Source: Liopterus haemorrhoidalis (lineage: Eukaryota; Arthropoda; Insecta; Coleoptera; Dytiscidae). Taken from it: a DNA stretch of 64,000 nucleotides. Numbering within the stretch: position 1 is the first letter of the stretch; each line of letters opens with the position of its first letter. Made by a program: the position numbers and the translations under genes. Location: NCBI GenBank assembly GCA_963971575.1, contig OZ020622.1, forward strand, positions 29,914,301 to 29,978,300. Reading direction: 5' to 3'. Below the pieces are notes generated by a model. It did no database searches. It saw only the letters and a program-made list of their open reading frames with translations, and was not told the origin of the DNA. Shown here one piece after another: positions 31,410 to 41,043 of the stretch.

Positions 31410-31706
31410 TCAATTACCTTCTTTCTTCTTCCTCTTTTTTGGTGGTTCGTTTATTTCCTCTTGATCTTCGTCCGAACTGTCTTCCTCTTCCTTGAGTCTG
31501 ATTTCTGTACAGCCATGATTTTTGGTGAGAATTAAATCGCCACATTGAATCTCTTTGTTTAATAACTTCACATGCTTAATTAATATTTCCCCAATTCTTG
31601 TCGGGAGAAAGGTTTTAAAATCTTTAAACTCCGCCACCAATGCTTCACCATATTTAGTATTTACAATGTGAAATTTTAATATCCCGTGAGAGCAAACTTC
31701 TTCCAA
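31410..31706 (-). CDS. Small protein of a virus-like family (TKYG type), lysine-rich tail
   Basis: About 98 residues are readable. The core has ILKFHIVNTKYGEALVAEF then KDFKTFLPTRI, the pattern T-[KR]-[YF]-G...E-[FL]...[FY]-L-x-x-R. The same pattern is in the protein at 35748-36182 (DTRFGKRIYVELEEYGIYL), so the two are distant relatives. The tail is acidic then basic (KEEEDSSDEDQEE, PPKKRKKKEGN), resembling a nuclear localisation signal. The first codon of the frame is TTG; the frame is open upstream to about 31765 without ATG, so an upstream exon or decay is likely. The function is unknown. A nucleic-acid-binding role is possible but unproven. Confidence 0.5.
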   Translation of the reverse strand: MEEVCSHGILKFHIVNTKYGEALVAEFKDFKTFLPTRIGEILIKHVKLLNKEIQCGDLILTKNHGCTEIRLKEEEDSSDEDQEEINEPPKKRKKKEGN

Positions 31707-31740
31707 ATTGTGATTTTTTAAGATTGTTTATAGTAGCTAC

Positions 31741-32160
31741 TCTTGTGTCGCCGACTTCAGAATGCTTTTAGAGACATGACTAACTCGAGTGGTATCAACT
31801 GAGAGAAGTAGATAAACAGGGGGGATTCCCGCTCATGATAACTACGAAACCCTGAAAAAAGAAAAAATCCGCTAGATAGAGTGGTAACGCCACCTGTCAG
31901 GCTACCCGCAATACCATATCGTAGGCTTGGTTGCATAAGTTAAGGGGCTGACTATACCATGCATTGTATGTTATTTCGGGACATTCTTTCATCCGGGTTC
32001 TCGCACAGACTTTTATCGTCATATGGGTGCCAGCTGACCACGCATAAATCGAGAGTTTATACAAACGTTGCACATACCGTACACCTACGCATAAAAATCG
32101 GGGATTCACACACGTGTACATGCAATCTCTTCAAAAAACTGCGCATTCAGCAAAAATACG
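31741..32160. other. Noncoding stretch with a motif shared with 59119
   Basis: acgaaaccctgaaaaaa at 31846 also occurs near the left end of the PolB unit (59119). Otherwise I see no gene. Confidence 0.45.
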
Positions 32161-32161
32161 T

Positions 32162-32195
<34 letters not shown>

Positions 32196-32222
32196 AAAAA
32201 AAAACACACACACACACACACA
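32162..32222. repeat. (CA)n microsatellite, two runs
   Basis: Two (ca)n runs (about 32162-32193 and 32205-32222) are separated by a short A-rich interruption. A GC-rich segment with a C run follows to 32345. Confidence 0.95.
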
Positions 32223-32345
32223 TAAAAAAAACACACGCACGCCAGGCTGAGACTGGGAGACTGGGACCCGCCCCAGCGCGTGCGGGTGGGGCCGCCTTCG
32301 ATCCAGGGAGGGTCACCGCTGTGCTTAACTAACCCCCCCCCCCAC

Positions 32346-32818
32346 TTGATGACTGCGCGTGATATTACACAACATGTCGCAAAGAGACGGGCGATAAAAA
32401 AGCGAGTCGAATGTAGTAACAAAAAAATAACAATCTCATGGTGAAAAAATGTTTTTTCTTATCGCACTCTATCGTGTATATGATAAACATAAACTTTTTT
32501 TATCAGACATGACACTCACCTGTGTCAGCATAAATGAGTAACATTCCTTTACGATAGATGAAAAAAATTTAAAAAAATGCGCTGTCATTGAATATTATAA
32601 ATTTGTTTGCGTATCCAGCGGCGGAGATGTTTTATTCTAGCCTAGTGGCGGTGTTGTTTTTTTTTTCTTTTTGATGTAGATATAGTTAAAAAAATATCTT
32701 TTTATAAATTATTGCAGAAAACTGTCAATAAACCTTTTTTCGGGGATATGCGTCTCTAAATTTTATCATATAAACATAAGAAGTGGTTTTTTTCTTAGTC
32801 AGTTGAATGTGTGCATCG
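32346..32818. other. Noncoding stretch
   Basis: AT-rich sequence with several T runs. No gene is seen. Confidence 0.55.
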
Positions 32819-33127
32819 CTAGTTTATATTATCTTTTGAATGAAGGTTTAAATTAACTTTATCAGTAAAGGTCTTTAAAGCCTCATCCACATATTTTTCC
32901 GTACAGGCATCTTTTTCATCTTGGGGGTTTGCAACATTCTTCAAATGTTTTAATGTAATATCAAAATCCCCTTCTTTCGTTCGTTTTATCCCCGCACAAG
33001 GTGTTGTTGTTGACCGAAATGAATTATTGAATTTCGAGTATAGTACATCGGAACACTGTCCAAACTTACTGACACTCATTTTGTAATTATTATTATTATT
33101 ATTATTACAACTAAGAGCAGAAGTCAT
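32819..33127 (-). CDS. Small fibre-like virus-type protein (102 aa)
   Basis: An Asn repeat (CNNNNNNN, encoded by an ATT repeat at 33084-33107) precedes a second Met in KMSVSKFGQCSDV, which may be the true start (33079). The C-terminal half has KEGDFDITLKHLKNVANP followed by DEKDACTEKYVDEALK. This follows the pattern D-G-x-[FY]-D...K-x-L-x-N-V-x-x-P...D-A-x...Y-V seen near the start of phage and virus fibre proteins and in insect virus-like elements. It is shorter than typical fibres, so it may be truncated. It shares strand with its neighbours. The role is inferred from the motif only. Confidence 0.45.
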   Translation of the reverse strand: MTSALSCNNNNNNNYKMSVSKFGQCSDVLYSKFNNSFRSTTTPCAGIKRTKEGDFDITLKHLKNVANPQDEKDACTEKYVDEALKTFTDKVNLNLHSKDNIN

Positions 33128-33291
33128 AAGACTTGTATAGCTCTAAATATTGTACAATTATGAGTATGTGCAAAAACAAACTACATATACAAAAAGTAAA
33201 CAAAGTAACTAAACAAAGTAACAAAGTAACTAAAAGTTAAACTAAACTTTAATAGTAAACTTAGACTAAAAAAAGAAAAAAAAAATAACAA

Positions 33292-34690
33292 ATTTATTGT
33301 CCAATGGCTAAATATAAATCCAAATTGTTCTTAAAATTGTTCACACTAGTCGAGGACATAACATATTCAGGTAGATTGTTCCAAAGTTTAAAAATACGGT
33401 TTATTAAAAAATTAGAACGCACATTTTTTTTTAAAATCTCATGTTTTAACTTAAAAATATGTCCACGCAGACGGCTATCACTATTGAGGGTGAAAAGATG
33501 CGATAAATCGCACTTAAAATCGCCACGCACTATTTTAAAAAATGTAATGATGTCACCTCTCAGCCTGCGATGTTCTAAAGATGTTAATCTCAAAATTGCT
33601 AATCTGTTATCGTAGCACAAATGTCTAATCACTGGACACAATTTTGTAGCACGCCGTTGAACCTTCTCCATTAAGTTTATATCCCTTCTTAAAGACGGAG
33701 ACCAAACTGACACAGCAAACTCCAAATGCGGTCTTACGTATGTAATATACAATTTTCGCACTAGTTCCGGTGACGGCTGATAAAAGGATCTTGATATCAA
33801 GTATAAGACATAGTTAGCCCTTTTCACTGCTTTTAAAACTTGCGAGGACCATTGCATGTCTGAAGTGACAGTTATTCCAAGATCAATTTGTTCAGTGACT
33901 TGTTTAATTGGAACAGTATTTAATTTGTAGCAATATTTAGGATTATTGCGACCGCAATGTAAGACGGTAGTTTTCTGTAGATTGAGAGATAAAAGCCAAT
34001 CGTTAGACCATAAAAAAATTAAATTAATGTCATCCTGTACAGTCTTGAATCTATTTGAAAAATTGTAGATTTTGGTGTCATCTGCATACATGCTGCAGGG
34101 AGAAGAGATACACGCTTTCAAGTCAGCTACATAGACCAAAAAAAGCAAGGGGCCAAGCACAGATCCTTGTGGAACACCACTAAGTACAGGCCGTTGTTCC
34201 GATAACTTGTTACCAATTTTAACTTGGAAAAATAGGTCGGTTAAGAAGGCTTTGATCCAATGTAGCAGCTTTCCACGTATACCATAATGTTCCAGCTTGT
34301 GTAACAATCTTCTGATTGGAACTTTGTCAAAAGCTCGCGAGAAGTCCAAATAAATAATGTCCAGAGGCATAGATCGATCATGTGCCTTTGTCCAGAAGTC
34401 GGTTGAAGAAAGCATATTTGATGTAACTGAGCGCCCAGGAAGAAAACCATGTTGCTCTTCAGGAAGAACTTCATTTTGAAATAAAAAGCTAGTGAGAGTC
34501 TCAGCAATAATTCGCTCCATAACTTTCCTAACATTAGACCCAACACTTACAGGCCGGTAATTGCTAGCTAATAGTTTGTCACCTTTTTTAAATATAGGTG
34601 TAACGTGTGCTGATCGCCACGACTTGGGTAAAATTCCTGTTTCTAGAGATGTTACCATTGATAAATATAGTAAGATTCATTTGTATTTAT
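33292..34690 (-). mobile_element. 5'-truncated CR1-like LINE
   Basis: A long open reverse transcriptase frame ends at 33294; the element breaks off near 34680. A T/A-rich run (33270-33293) follows the stop on the minus strand. No clear target duplication was found. Confidence 0.78.
33294..34658 (-). pseudogene. CR1-like reverse transcriptase, C-terminal 454 residues, open frame
   Basis: The RT domain contains HVTPIFKKGDKLLASNYRP near its start, IYLDFSRAFDKVPIRRLL (motif A), LSGVPQGSVLGPLLF (motif B) and the catalytic MYADDTKIYN. The thumb region follows, including VRPHLEFAVSVWSP and EKVQRRATKL. The frame is continuous from 34658 to the stop at 33294 with no lesion, but the endonuclease and RT N-terminus are absent, so it is a 5'-truncated insertion and cannot move alone. 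It interrupts the set of minus-strand virus-like genes. Confidence 0.85.
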
Positions 34691-34736
34691 ATGCATACCT
34701 ACGCTTAATCTAGTATTAAGGAATAACAAAAATTTA

Positions 34737-35180
34737 CTAGAACGGCGCTGTTTCAATAATTCTTTTATATTCTACATATTTTCTCAACGCATATCTTGCT
34801 GGGATAATTAATGTAACTAGAATTAGGATGAATATTTTCCCGTAAACATATGCTAGTAAATTTGAGTTGTTTCGCATGTCTATACTGCTGAAAATTAATA
34901 TCCAGTTATGTTCGTTCGGTGAGTAATAGCTTCCATTATGGAAAAAGTAACGAATTTTGAATTTACTATATTTTGCGTCTAATATATTTGTTTCAGAAAT
35001 ATTTGGGAAACAGTAATTTTTATCCATATCCATAACTACCCATCTTTCAGGGTATGAGTCATTCATTTCCTCGTTGTGGTCTATTGTAATTGCACACTTT
35101 GTCACACCTCCATCTGGTATATTTATGTATAATTTAGAATGTAATATTGCAGTTAACAAAATGAATGTAGTTGAATACAC
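34737..35180 (-). CDS. Possible type I membrane protein (about 147 aa)
   Basis: The frame opens with a hydrophobic segment resembling a signal peptide (TTFILLTAILHSKL). An ectodomain with several N-x-S/T sites follows (NDS, NIS, NGS, NNS) with a few Cys residues. A transmembrane helix lies near the C-terminus (YGKIFILILVTLIIP, about residues 112-126), then a short basic tail. The first codon is GTG and there is no in-frame ATG after the upstream TGA, so a first exon or decay is likely. It lies among virus-like genes on the same strand and could be a membrane or envelope-type protein; I recognise no family. Confidence 0.4.
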   Translation of the reverse strand: MYSTTFILLTAILHSKLYINIPDGGVTKCAITIDHNEEMNDSYPERWVVMDMDKNYCFPNISETNILDAKYSKFKIRYFFHNGSYYSPNEHNWILIFSSIDMRNNSNLLAYVYGKIFILILVTLIIPARYALRKYVEYKRIIETAPF

Positions 35181-35747
35181 TTTTTTACACTTTTTGAATA
35201 TACGTATGTTTCACATAAGAAATTTGCAGTATGAATAAAATATTTATAACAATCGTTTATGTTTTATATGATTTTTGCATTTGCGCTGTAATTAAATTTA
35301 AATTTTCACGTTGTTTAATATTATGTTTTAACTGTTTAATGTTATATTTTAACTGTCGCATTAATAAACAAATGTTACACTTGAATTTTCGTCTACGTGA
35401 TAACATTACACCCTTAAGAAACTTTATTTTTAAATTCAAAGAACTGTTAATTCTATTTTTAATACTTTTAGACATATTTTTTGTTCTTATTAGAAGAAAG
35501 TCTAACGTGCAACTGACTATATGAAAAACAATGTGAGGTTTCTTATAAAAACAATTTAATATATTATAATAATAGTTTTTTTTTATAGTTTTTTATTTAT
35601 TAATACATTAATCAAGATCAAGTTTTTATAGATATACATACTGTTATTAAGTAATAATAAATGATACAAAATTATGAATAAATACATACGTATATACATG
35701 AACATTTTTATCATATATAAGAGGTAGAAAAAATCAAACATTACATA
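35181..35747. other. AT-rich stretch without a supported gene
   Basis: A plus-strand frame of 97 codons (35231-35524) has low-complexity Phe/Leu/Ile/Asn composition and no recognisable domain; I treat it as chance. The remainder is A/T runs. Confidence 0.5.
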
Positions 35748-36182
35748 TTAATTAAAAGAAAAAACAATATCAACACAAGACCCCTTTTTACCCTTCGACT
35801 CCAGAAATGCTCCCCCCTTCTTAGCCTTATCATCAGCTTCTTTTAGTTTTTCAGCAGATATATTATTAATAAATCTAGCCCCCAAATAAATTCCGTATTC
35901 TTCCAACTCAACATATATTCTTTTACCAAATCGTGTATCCTGTATTCCCATTGATAAAATTTTCATCTCCACCCCAATTGGGATTGACTCTAATCCACAA
36001 ATTGGTTTAAATTCAGAGATTTTGTTAAAAGTCGCACTTAAAGAACTCGTTGTTGTTGTTGTTGTTAAAGTTGTTGGAGTTGTTTTGCTATTGTGATCGG
36101 TTGTTTTTTTGATGCTGATGTGTTGTTGATGTTGTTGCTGCTGTTCTGTTGTTAAAGACTGAATATAATGATCTTTATACAT
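35748..36182 (-). CDS. Virus-like small protein (TRFG type), 144 aa
   Basis: It starts at ATG 36182 (MYKDHYIQSLTTEQ). A low-complexity linker of Gln, His and Thr repeats (residues about 14-52) precedes a conserved domain: EFKPICGLESIPIGVEM, DTRFGKRIYVELEEYGIYL, GARFINNISAEKLKEADD and a basic end (ESKGKKGSCVDIVFSFN). The pattern T-R-F-G...E-L...Y-L-x-x-R matches the smaller protein at 31410-31706. The linker codons are repetitive (minus-strand caa, aac and act runs). There is no known enzyme motif; the compact beta-rich pattern would suit an OB-like nucleic-acid-binding protein, which is only a guess. Confidence 0.5.
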   Translation of the reverse strand: MYKDHYIQSLTTEQQQQHQQHISIKKTTDHNSKTTPTTLTTTTTTSSLSATFNKISEFKPICGLESIPIGVEMKILSMGIQDTRFGKRIYVELEEYGIYLGARFINNISAEKLKEADDKAKKGGAFLESKGKKGSCVDIVFSFN

Positions 36183-36299
36183 TTTATTTATTAAAAAAAT
36201 TATCAGTCGGGGGGATTTACGCACAAAGGCGTTCGTGGAGGCGTTGTCGGTAGAGTTCAAAAGAATAGATAATATATGATGATGACACCGCAATTTTTA

Positions 36300-36691
36300 A
36301 TAATTTTCTCTTATCTCTGATGGTGTTGCTAAACTTGCATTTTGGCAGCTGCACGCAGTTTAATTTTCTAAGAATATAATATATGATGAAACCGCCAATT
36401 TCTAAGAACTTTTTTTTATTATCTCTGATGGTTTGGTCCCCTCAAATTATGCAGGGGTATTATTTGCATATATATATTTTTATAAAATACATACTTTATT
36501 TTTCACTTTAAACATTTCTTTCTTTTACCAATAATATATTTAAAAAAAATATAGGTATGCATACTTGTAATACGTGTTTAATTTATAAAGGAACAATTAA
36601 TGTGGTTATATTTTAAGTGTTCTACAATGTTTCATGAATTGTTTCATATCCGAATACAACTTAATTGGTGCCTTTAATTTTTTTTTTGTTG
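36300..36691. other. Noncoding stretch before solo LTR B
   Basis: Two similar blocks containing taatatatgatgaaaccgccaa-like sequence and tatctctgatggt (36280-36320 and 36370-36430) form an imperfect direct repeat. No gene is seen. Confidence 0.5.
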
Positions 36692-37059
36692 TTATTGTCA
36701 CGGGGGGGAACCCTCGGAAAAGTTCCGCAGGTTCACCCGCAGGAGGACGAGACAGTAATAGTGCAAAACCGTCTCGGTGATGTCCTCACTCGTGCGCACT
36801 TTACCCTAGACTAGCTCAGTCGCGGGTTCCGTCCACTATGCAGCTCGGTGTGAAACACCGGTCAAACTTAAGCGCTCTGAAAAGTAACGGTGACGAAGGT
36901 GTTGACAAAGATAAAATGCATGATAATGTTAGACGAGATTTATTAGACAAGTTAAATTATAGAAAAATGAAATACAAATATAAACAAAACAGATAATGAA
37001 ATATGAGAACAATGGAATACAATAAAAGCGATTTGATGATTAGAGAATGAGTCAGAACT

Positions 37060-37870
37060 TCAGACTTTACGAGACGTCTGAGGTAAAGACTGAAGATGAG
37101 GATTGAGAGGGGAAAGGGAGAAGTTGGAAGCCGGCGAGGCGATAGGTGTCGCCGCGTGGTTCCGCGTCTTTTTCCGTTTGGGCGTCTCGGCGCCGAACAG
37201 TTCTACGAAGAGCTGTGCGATCTTCTGTCTTGTAGATGTTGCGACGCTGGACGTCGTTGTTTGTGCGGCACGTACAGGGGCCGATGAGAATGTCAGATGG
37301 TATGGCGTTGACGGTGTTAGGCGATAAACCGTCCGGCAAAGCGTAGGAGGCGTCCTCGGCGGTGAGAATATTGATGGTGGCCGAATGGAAGTCTCTGGTG
37401 GTGGGTATTGGTCGGTGGTGACTCGTGCCCATGGAATTCTCACAAAAAGCTGAGAAATTGAAGGTGCGACAAGCACTGGTTCGATCGGCGTCGCGACGGC
37501 GGGCGTCGGGACGTCGGGCGTCGTTTTTGCGTTGAGCGTTGATTTAGATTGACGGCAGGCGTCTCTGTGGATGGACGGCAGGCGTCGCTGTGTTTGGACG
37601 GCAGGCGTCGATTTGGTAGGCGTTACGCTGGGAAGCGTCGGGACGTCAGGCGTCGGATTTGCAAGCGCCGGCTTTGTGAATGGAAATAGCCGAGCTCTGG
37701 GGTCCGCACGTTGATAGAGGTACTCCTGTACTTTCTCACTGACGAACGCGTACGGTTTAAAGACGTCGATCGTATATAGGTGACGGCGGTAGTAGCATCG
37801 CTCGATGTAGCGGCGGTGAGCCGCCCTGCCTCGATGTCGGATTGGTGCCAGCGTGGGTGGCGTCGGGACG
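37060..37870 (-). pseudogene. LTR-borne protein frame in solo LTR B
   Basis: The minus frame is open from about 37870 to 37060. In order it reads RGRAAHRRYIERCYYRRHL, KPYAFV, ADPRARLF, a Thr/Pro/Val-rich middle (TPDVPTPAVATP), KIAQLFVELFGAETPKRKK, and ends SLPQTSRKV. It differs from the gypsy LTR copy by many substitutions but only by in-frame changes until the last residues, where the usual KRLSF ending is replaced by a stop. No ATG is present at the start. Confidence 0.6.
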
Positions 37871-38843
37871 GCGAGCGTCGTGTTAGTTGAGCGTCGGAGC
37901 GGTAGTCTTCTACGAAGCGTCGCGACGGCGGGTTTAGAAACGTTGTAGGATTCGAGGTAGGATGACTGAAGTTAAAGTTTTCCGTTGTAAAAATGATTCT
38001 AAGTCGGAGATAAAAATAACAAAAATGATTCTAAGTTATTTTTATATTCGGAAAAACAACAAACACAATTACAAAATAAATATAAGTCCCAGAATCGAGA
38101 CACACTGAACAATTCTTTCGGCGTATAGCCAGAGGCAGAAAGCCTATTGATGGTTCGGCAGATAGCCAGAGGCAGATAGCCTATTGATGAGGTGAGCTTG
38201 TTAGAAACTGAGGAATGATTTATTTATTTTATTTTCAAAAAGCATTTATTGTCCATTAAAAATTACAAAGTTATACATTTATGTTAGGTCAGTGCCCAGA
38301 AAATCTTAAACTGATAGATACATAAGAAAAAATATTACACATTTATTTTAATAACTAAAGTAGATAGCTGAAAGGAAAAGCTGCGAAAAGAAAAACCTTT
38401 ATTAACGCCTAAGCCTAAGTTTTTATGTACATATTTACAAGTGTGGGTAGGAAGGGAACGGAAGGAACGGGATGGGGATAGTTTTTGGGTGGAATTGATG
38501 TTACACGTTTCGTTGTCGAGTACCTGAAAGTACATGTCAATATACATGGTATAATAATATATACATGAAAGAAGTTCTGCGTGGTAAAGCTGGAAGAAAG
38601 CTGAAAATTAAAGACGCTGAAAATTACATGTTACATAGGTACATGTTATATGTGGGGTGTGGTTAGGAGTAAGGATAGGAAAGGATGGGTGTGGAGGTGT
38701 TTGTTTTACACATTTCTTTATTTCACGGTTGTCCTAGCATGAGAATAACATAACAGTAGTATATGCGAATGCGAATCAGTGGATGCAGAGTACACAAAAA
38801 TACAGGTTAAAATACATAAGTTACATATCGATAAAAAATTTAA

Positions 38844-38873
38844 TTAGACGTAATCCAGGTGGTTGGGCATATG
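38844..38873 (-). pseudogene. Last codons of Jockey ORF2
   Basis: Beyond the gypsy insertion the ORF2 frame reads MPNHLDYV and stops at TAA (38844-38846). The remaining 3' UTR is 38221-38843. Confidence 0.8.
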
Positions 38874-40733
38874 TGTCACGGGGGGGAACCCTCGGAAAAG
38901 TTCCGCAGGTACACCCGCAGGAGGACGAGACAGCGGTAGTGCAAAACCGTCTCGGTGATGTCCTCGCTCGTGCGCACTTTACCCTAACTAGCTCAGTTGC
39001 GGGTTCTTCCACTATGCGGCTCGGTGTGAAGCACCGGTCAAACGTAAGCGCTCTGAAAAGTAATGGTGACGAAAGGTGTTGTTGAGAGAAAATACGTGGT
39101 GGCGTTAGATGATATTTATTGACAATTAGAAAATAGAGAAATGAAATACAAATAGCCAGGTAAACGGGTTACCGGCGCGTAAATAGACAATGGTGAAAAA
39201 CATGAATAACAAAATATAAACAAACAGACAATGAAATATAAAGAGAACAATAGAAAAATAACAAAGCGAGTTTGAACAAAAATGAGTCAGAAGCTCAGAC
39301 GTTTGCGGGACGTCTGAGGTAACGACTGGTGATGAGGATTGAGAGGGGAAAAGGGGAAGTTGGAAGCCGGCGAGGCGATAGGTGTCGCCGCGTGTCTTCG
39401 CGTCTTCTTTGGTTTGGGCGTCTCGGCGCCGAACAGTTCTACGAAGAGCTGTTGGATCTTCCGTCGTGTAGTTGTTGCGACGCTGGACGTGGTTGTTGAT
39501 GCGGTTCGTACAGAGACCGATGAGAAAGTGAGTTGGTACGGCGTTGACGGCGTTAGGCGGTAAACCGTCCGACAAAGCGTAGGAGGCGTCCTCGGTGGTG
39601 AAAATAGCGATGGAGGCCGAATGGAAGTCTCCGGTGGTGGGTATTGGTCGGTGGTGACCCGTTCCCACGGTATCTTCACGAGGAGCTGATGATTTTGAGG
39701 TGCGACAAGCACTGGTTCGATCGGCGTCGCGACGGCGGGCGTCGGGACGTCGGGCGTCGATTTTGTGTTAGACGTCGTTCTGGATTTACGACGGGCGTCT
39801 CTGTGGATGGACGGCAGGCGTCGCTGTGTTTGGACGGCGGGCGTCGGTTTAGTGGTGGTTACGCTGGATAGCGTCGGGACGTCAGGCGTCGGACTAGTGA
39901 GTGCCGGCTTGATGTGTGGGAACAGCCGAGCTCTGGGGTCCGCACGCTGATGGAGGTACGCCTGTACCTTATTGCTGACGTCTGCGTACGGTTTGACGAC
40001 GTCTATGGGATACAGATGTCGACGGTAGTAACATCGCTCGACGTAGCGGCGGTGAGCCGCTCGGCCTCGATGTCGGATTGGTGCCAGCGTGGGTGGCGTC
40101 GGGACGGCGAGCGTCGTGTTGGTTGAGCGTCGGAGCGGCGGACTTCAACGAAGCGTCGCGACGGCGGGTGTGAAATGTTGAAAGGATGTGAGGTTTATCG
40201 ACGTGAAGTTAAAGTTCGCGTAAAAATAATGAAAATGATTCTAAGTTAAAGTTGACAAAAATGATTCTAAGTTAAAATAATTCGAAAAAACGGCAAACAC
40301 ATTTACAAAAATATACACAAAATAATACAAGTCCCAGAATCGAGACACACTGAACATATTTCGGCGTAAAGCCAGAGGCAAAGAGCCTATTGATGATTTC
40401 GGCGTATAGCCAGAGGCAAACAGCCTATTGATGAGGTGAGCTTGTGAGAAACTGACGTTTGATAGAAAATCATTCGTCTTTTATACAATTCTGAGGAATT
40501 TGCAAGGAGAGGGAAAGTTATGCTATTGGTTTGGAAATATGTAGTAGGGTAGCGAAATGCGCAGTTCCAAGTGCGCAATTCGCGGTAAAGACCGTGAATT
40601 ACGCGGAATAAAGTAGATCCGCGGGTCTCAATCGATGGCGCGAATCATGACGATTCCAACGATAGGTGATAGTGTGGGGTGGGAGGCACCCCACACGAGA
40701 TATCGCGAGAAGCGCGAAATATCTCCTGCAACA
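38874..40733 (-). repeat. 3' LTR of the gypsy element
   Basis: 1860 bp, tgtcacgggg...ctgcaaca. It carries the conserved LTR protein frame (39287-40144). Long for an insect gypsy LTR. Confidence 0.95.
39287..40144 (-). CDS. Conserved protein frame inside the gypsy 3' LTR (285 codons, no ATG)
   Basis: The frame is open from just after TGA 40145-40147 to the stop at 39287. Order of blocks: TLAPIRHRGRAAHRRYVER, CYYRRHLYPIDVVKPYADV, HQRADPRARLF, a Thr/Pro/Val-rich middle built on gcgtcgggacg repeats (TPDVPTPAVATP), KIPWERVTTDQYPPPETS, and a C-terminus with IQQLFVELFGAETPKPKKTR ending PQTSRKRLSF. The same blocks in the same order occur in solo LTR B and, much diverged, in solo LTR A. There is no ATG, so expression would need splicing from an upstream exon or a non-ATG start; a weak acceptor-like ttgaag lies exactly at the beginning. 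No known domain is recognised. It may be an accessory protein of this gypsy lineage. Confidence 0.55.
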   Translation of the reverse strand, partial: SPPLRRSTNTTLAVPTPPTLAPIRHRGRAAHRRYVERCYYRRHLYPIDVVKPYADVSNKVQAYLHQRADPRARLFPHIKPALTSPTPDVPTLSSVTTTKPTPAVQTQRRLPSIHRDARRKSRTTSNTKSTPDVPTPAVATPIEPVLVAPQNHQLLVKIPWERVTTDQYPPPETSIRPPSLFSPPRTPPTLCRTVYRLTPSTPYQLTFSSVSVRTASTTTSSVATTTRRKIQQLFVELFGAETPKPKKTRRHAATPIASPASNFPFSPLNPHHQSLPQTSRKRLSF

Positions 40734-40746
40734 ATTCCTCCCCCAT
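40734..40746 (-). promoter_or_regulatory. Polypurine tract of the gypsy element
   Basis: On the minus strand atgggggaggaat lies directly before the 3' LTR. Confidence 0.75.
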
Positions 40747-41043
40747 GATTCACGCGCATCGTTGAGAACCGTGATCGTAGACATATAAACACAATATTCT
40801 TAAAATTACGCGTACTACGCAGAGTACTGAAAAAGTTAAGAAAGAAAAGGTAGCGATAAGAATAACATGTAAAAAACAGTACATACATAATAAAAAGCGA
40901 AAAAATGTTTTTGAAAAAATAATGCACTGAAAGTGTCGTAGGACAAGTATCGTCTGCACTGTATAAAGCGTCTTGCAATGTTTTGTTTGTTACACTCACT
41001 GGGGTAGCACTTTTGTGTCTATGGGGTGAGCGTGATGAGGGGG

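Noticed and set aside
31897..32422. Several frames across the CA repeat
   Set aside because: Cys-Val or Thr-His runs come from the microsatellite; no conserved domain.
35231..35524. Plus-strand 97-codon frame with an ATG
   Set aside because: Low-complexity Phe/Leu/Ile/Asn composition in AT-rich DNA, no domain, and neighbouring genes are on the other strand.
39126..39668. Alternative 180-codon frame in the gypsy LTR
   Set aside because: It overlaps the conserved LTR frame in another phase and is not preserved in solo LTR A.
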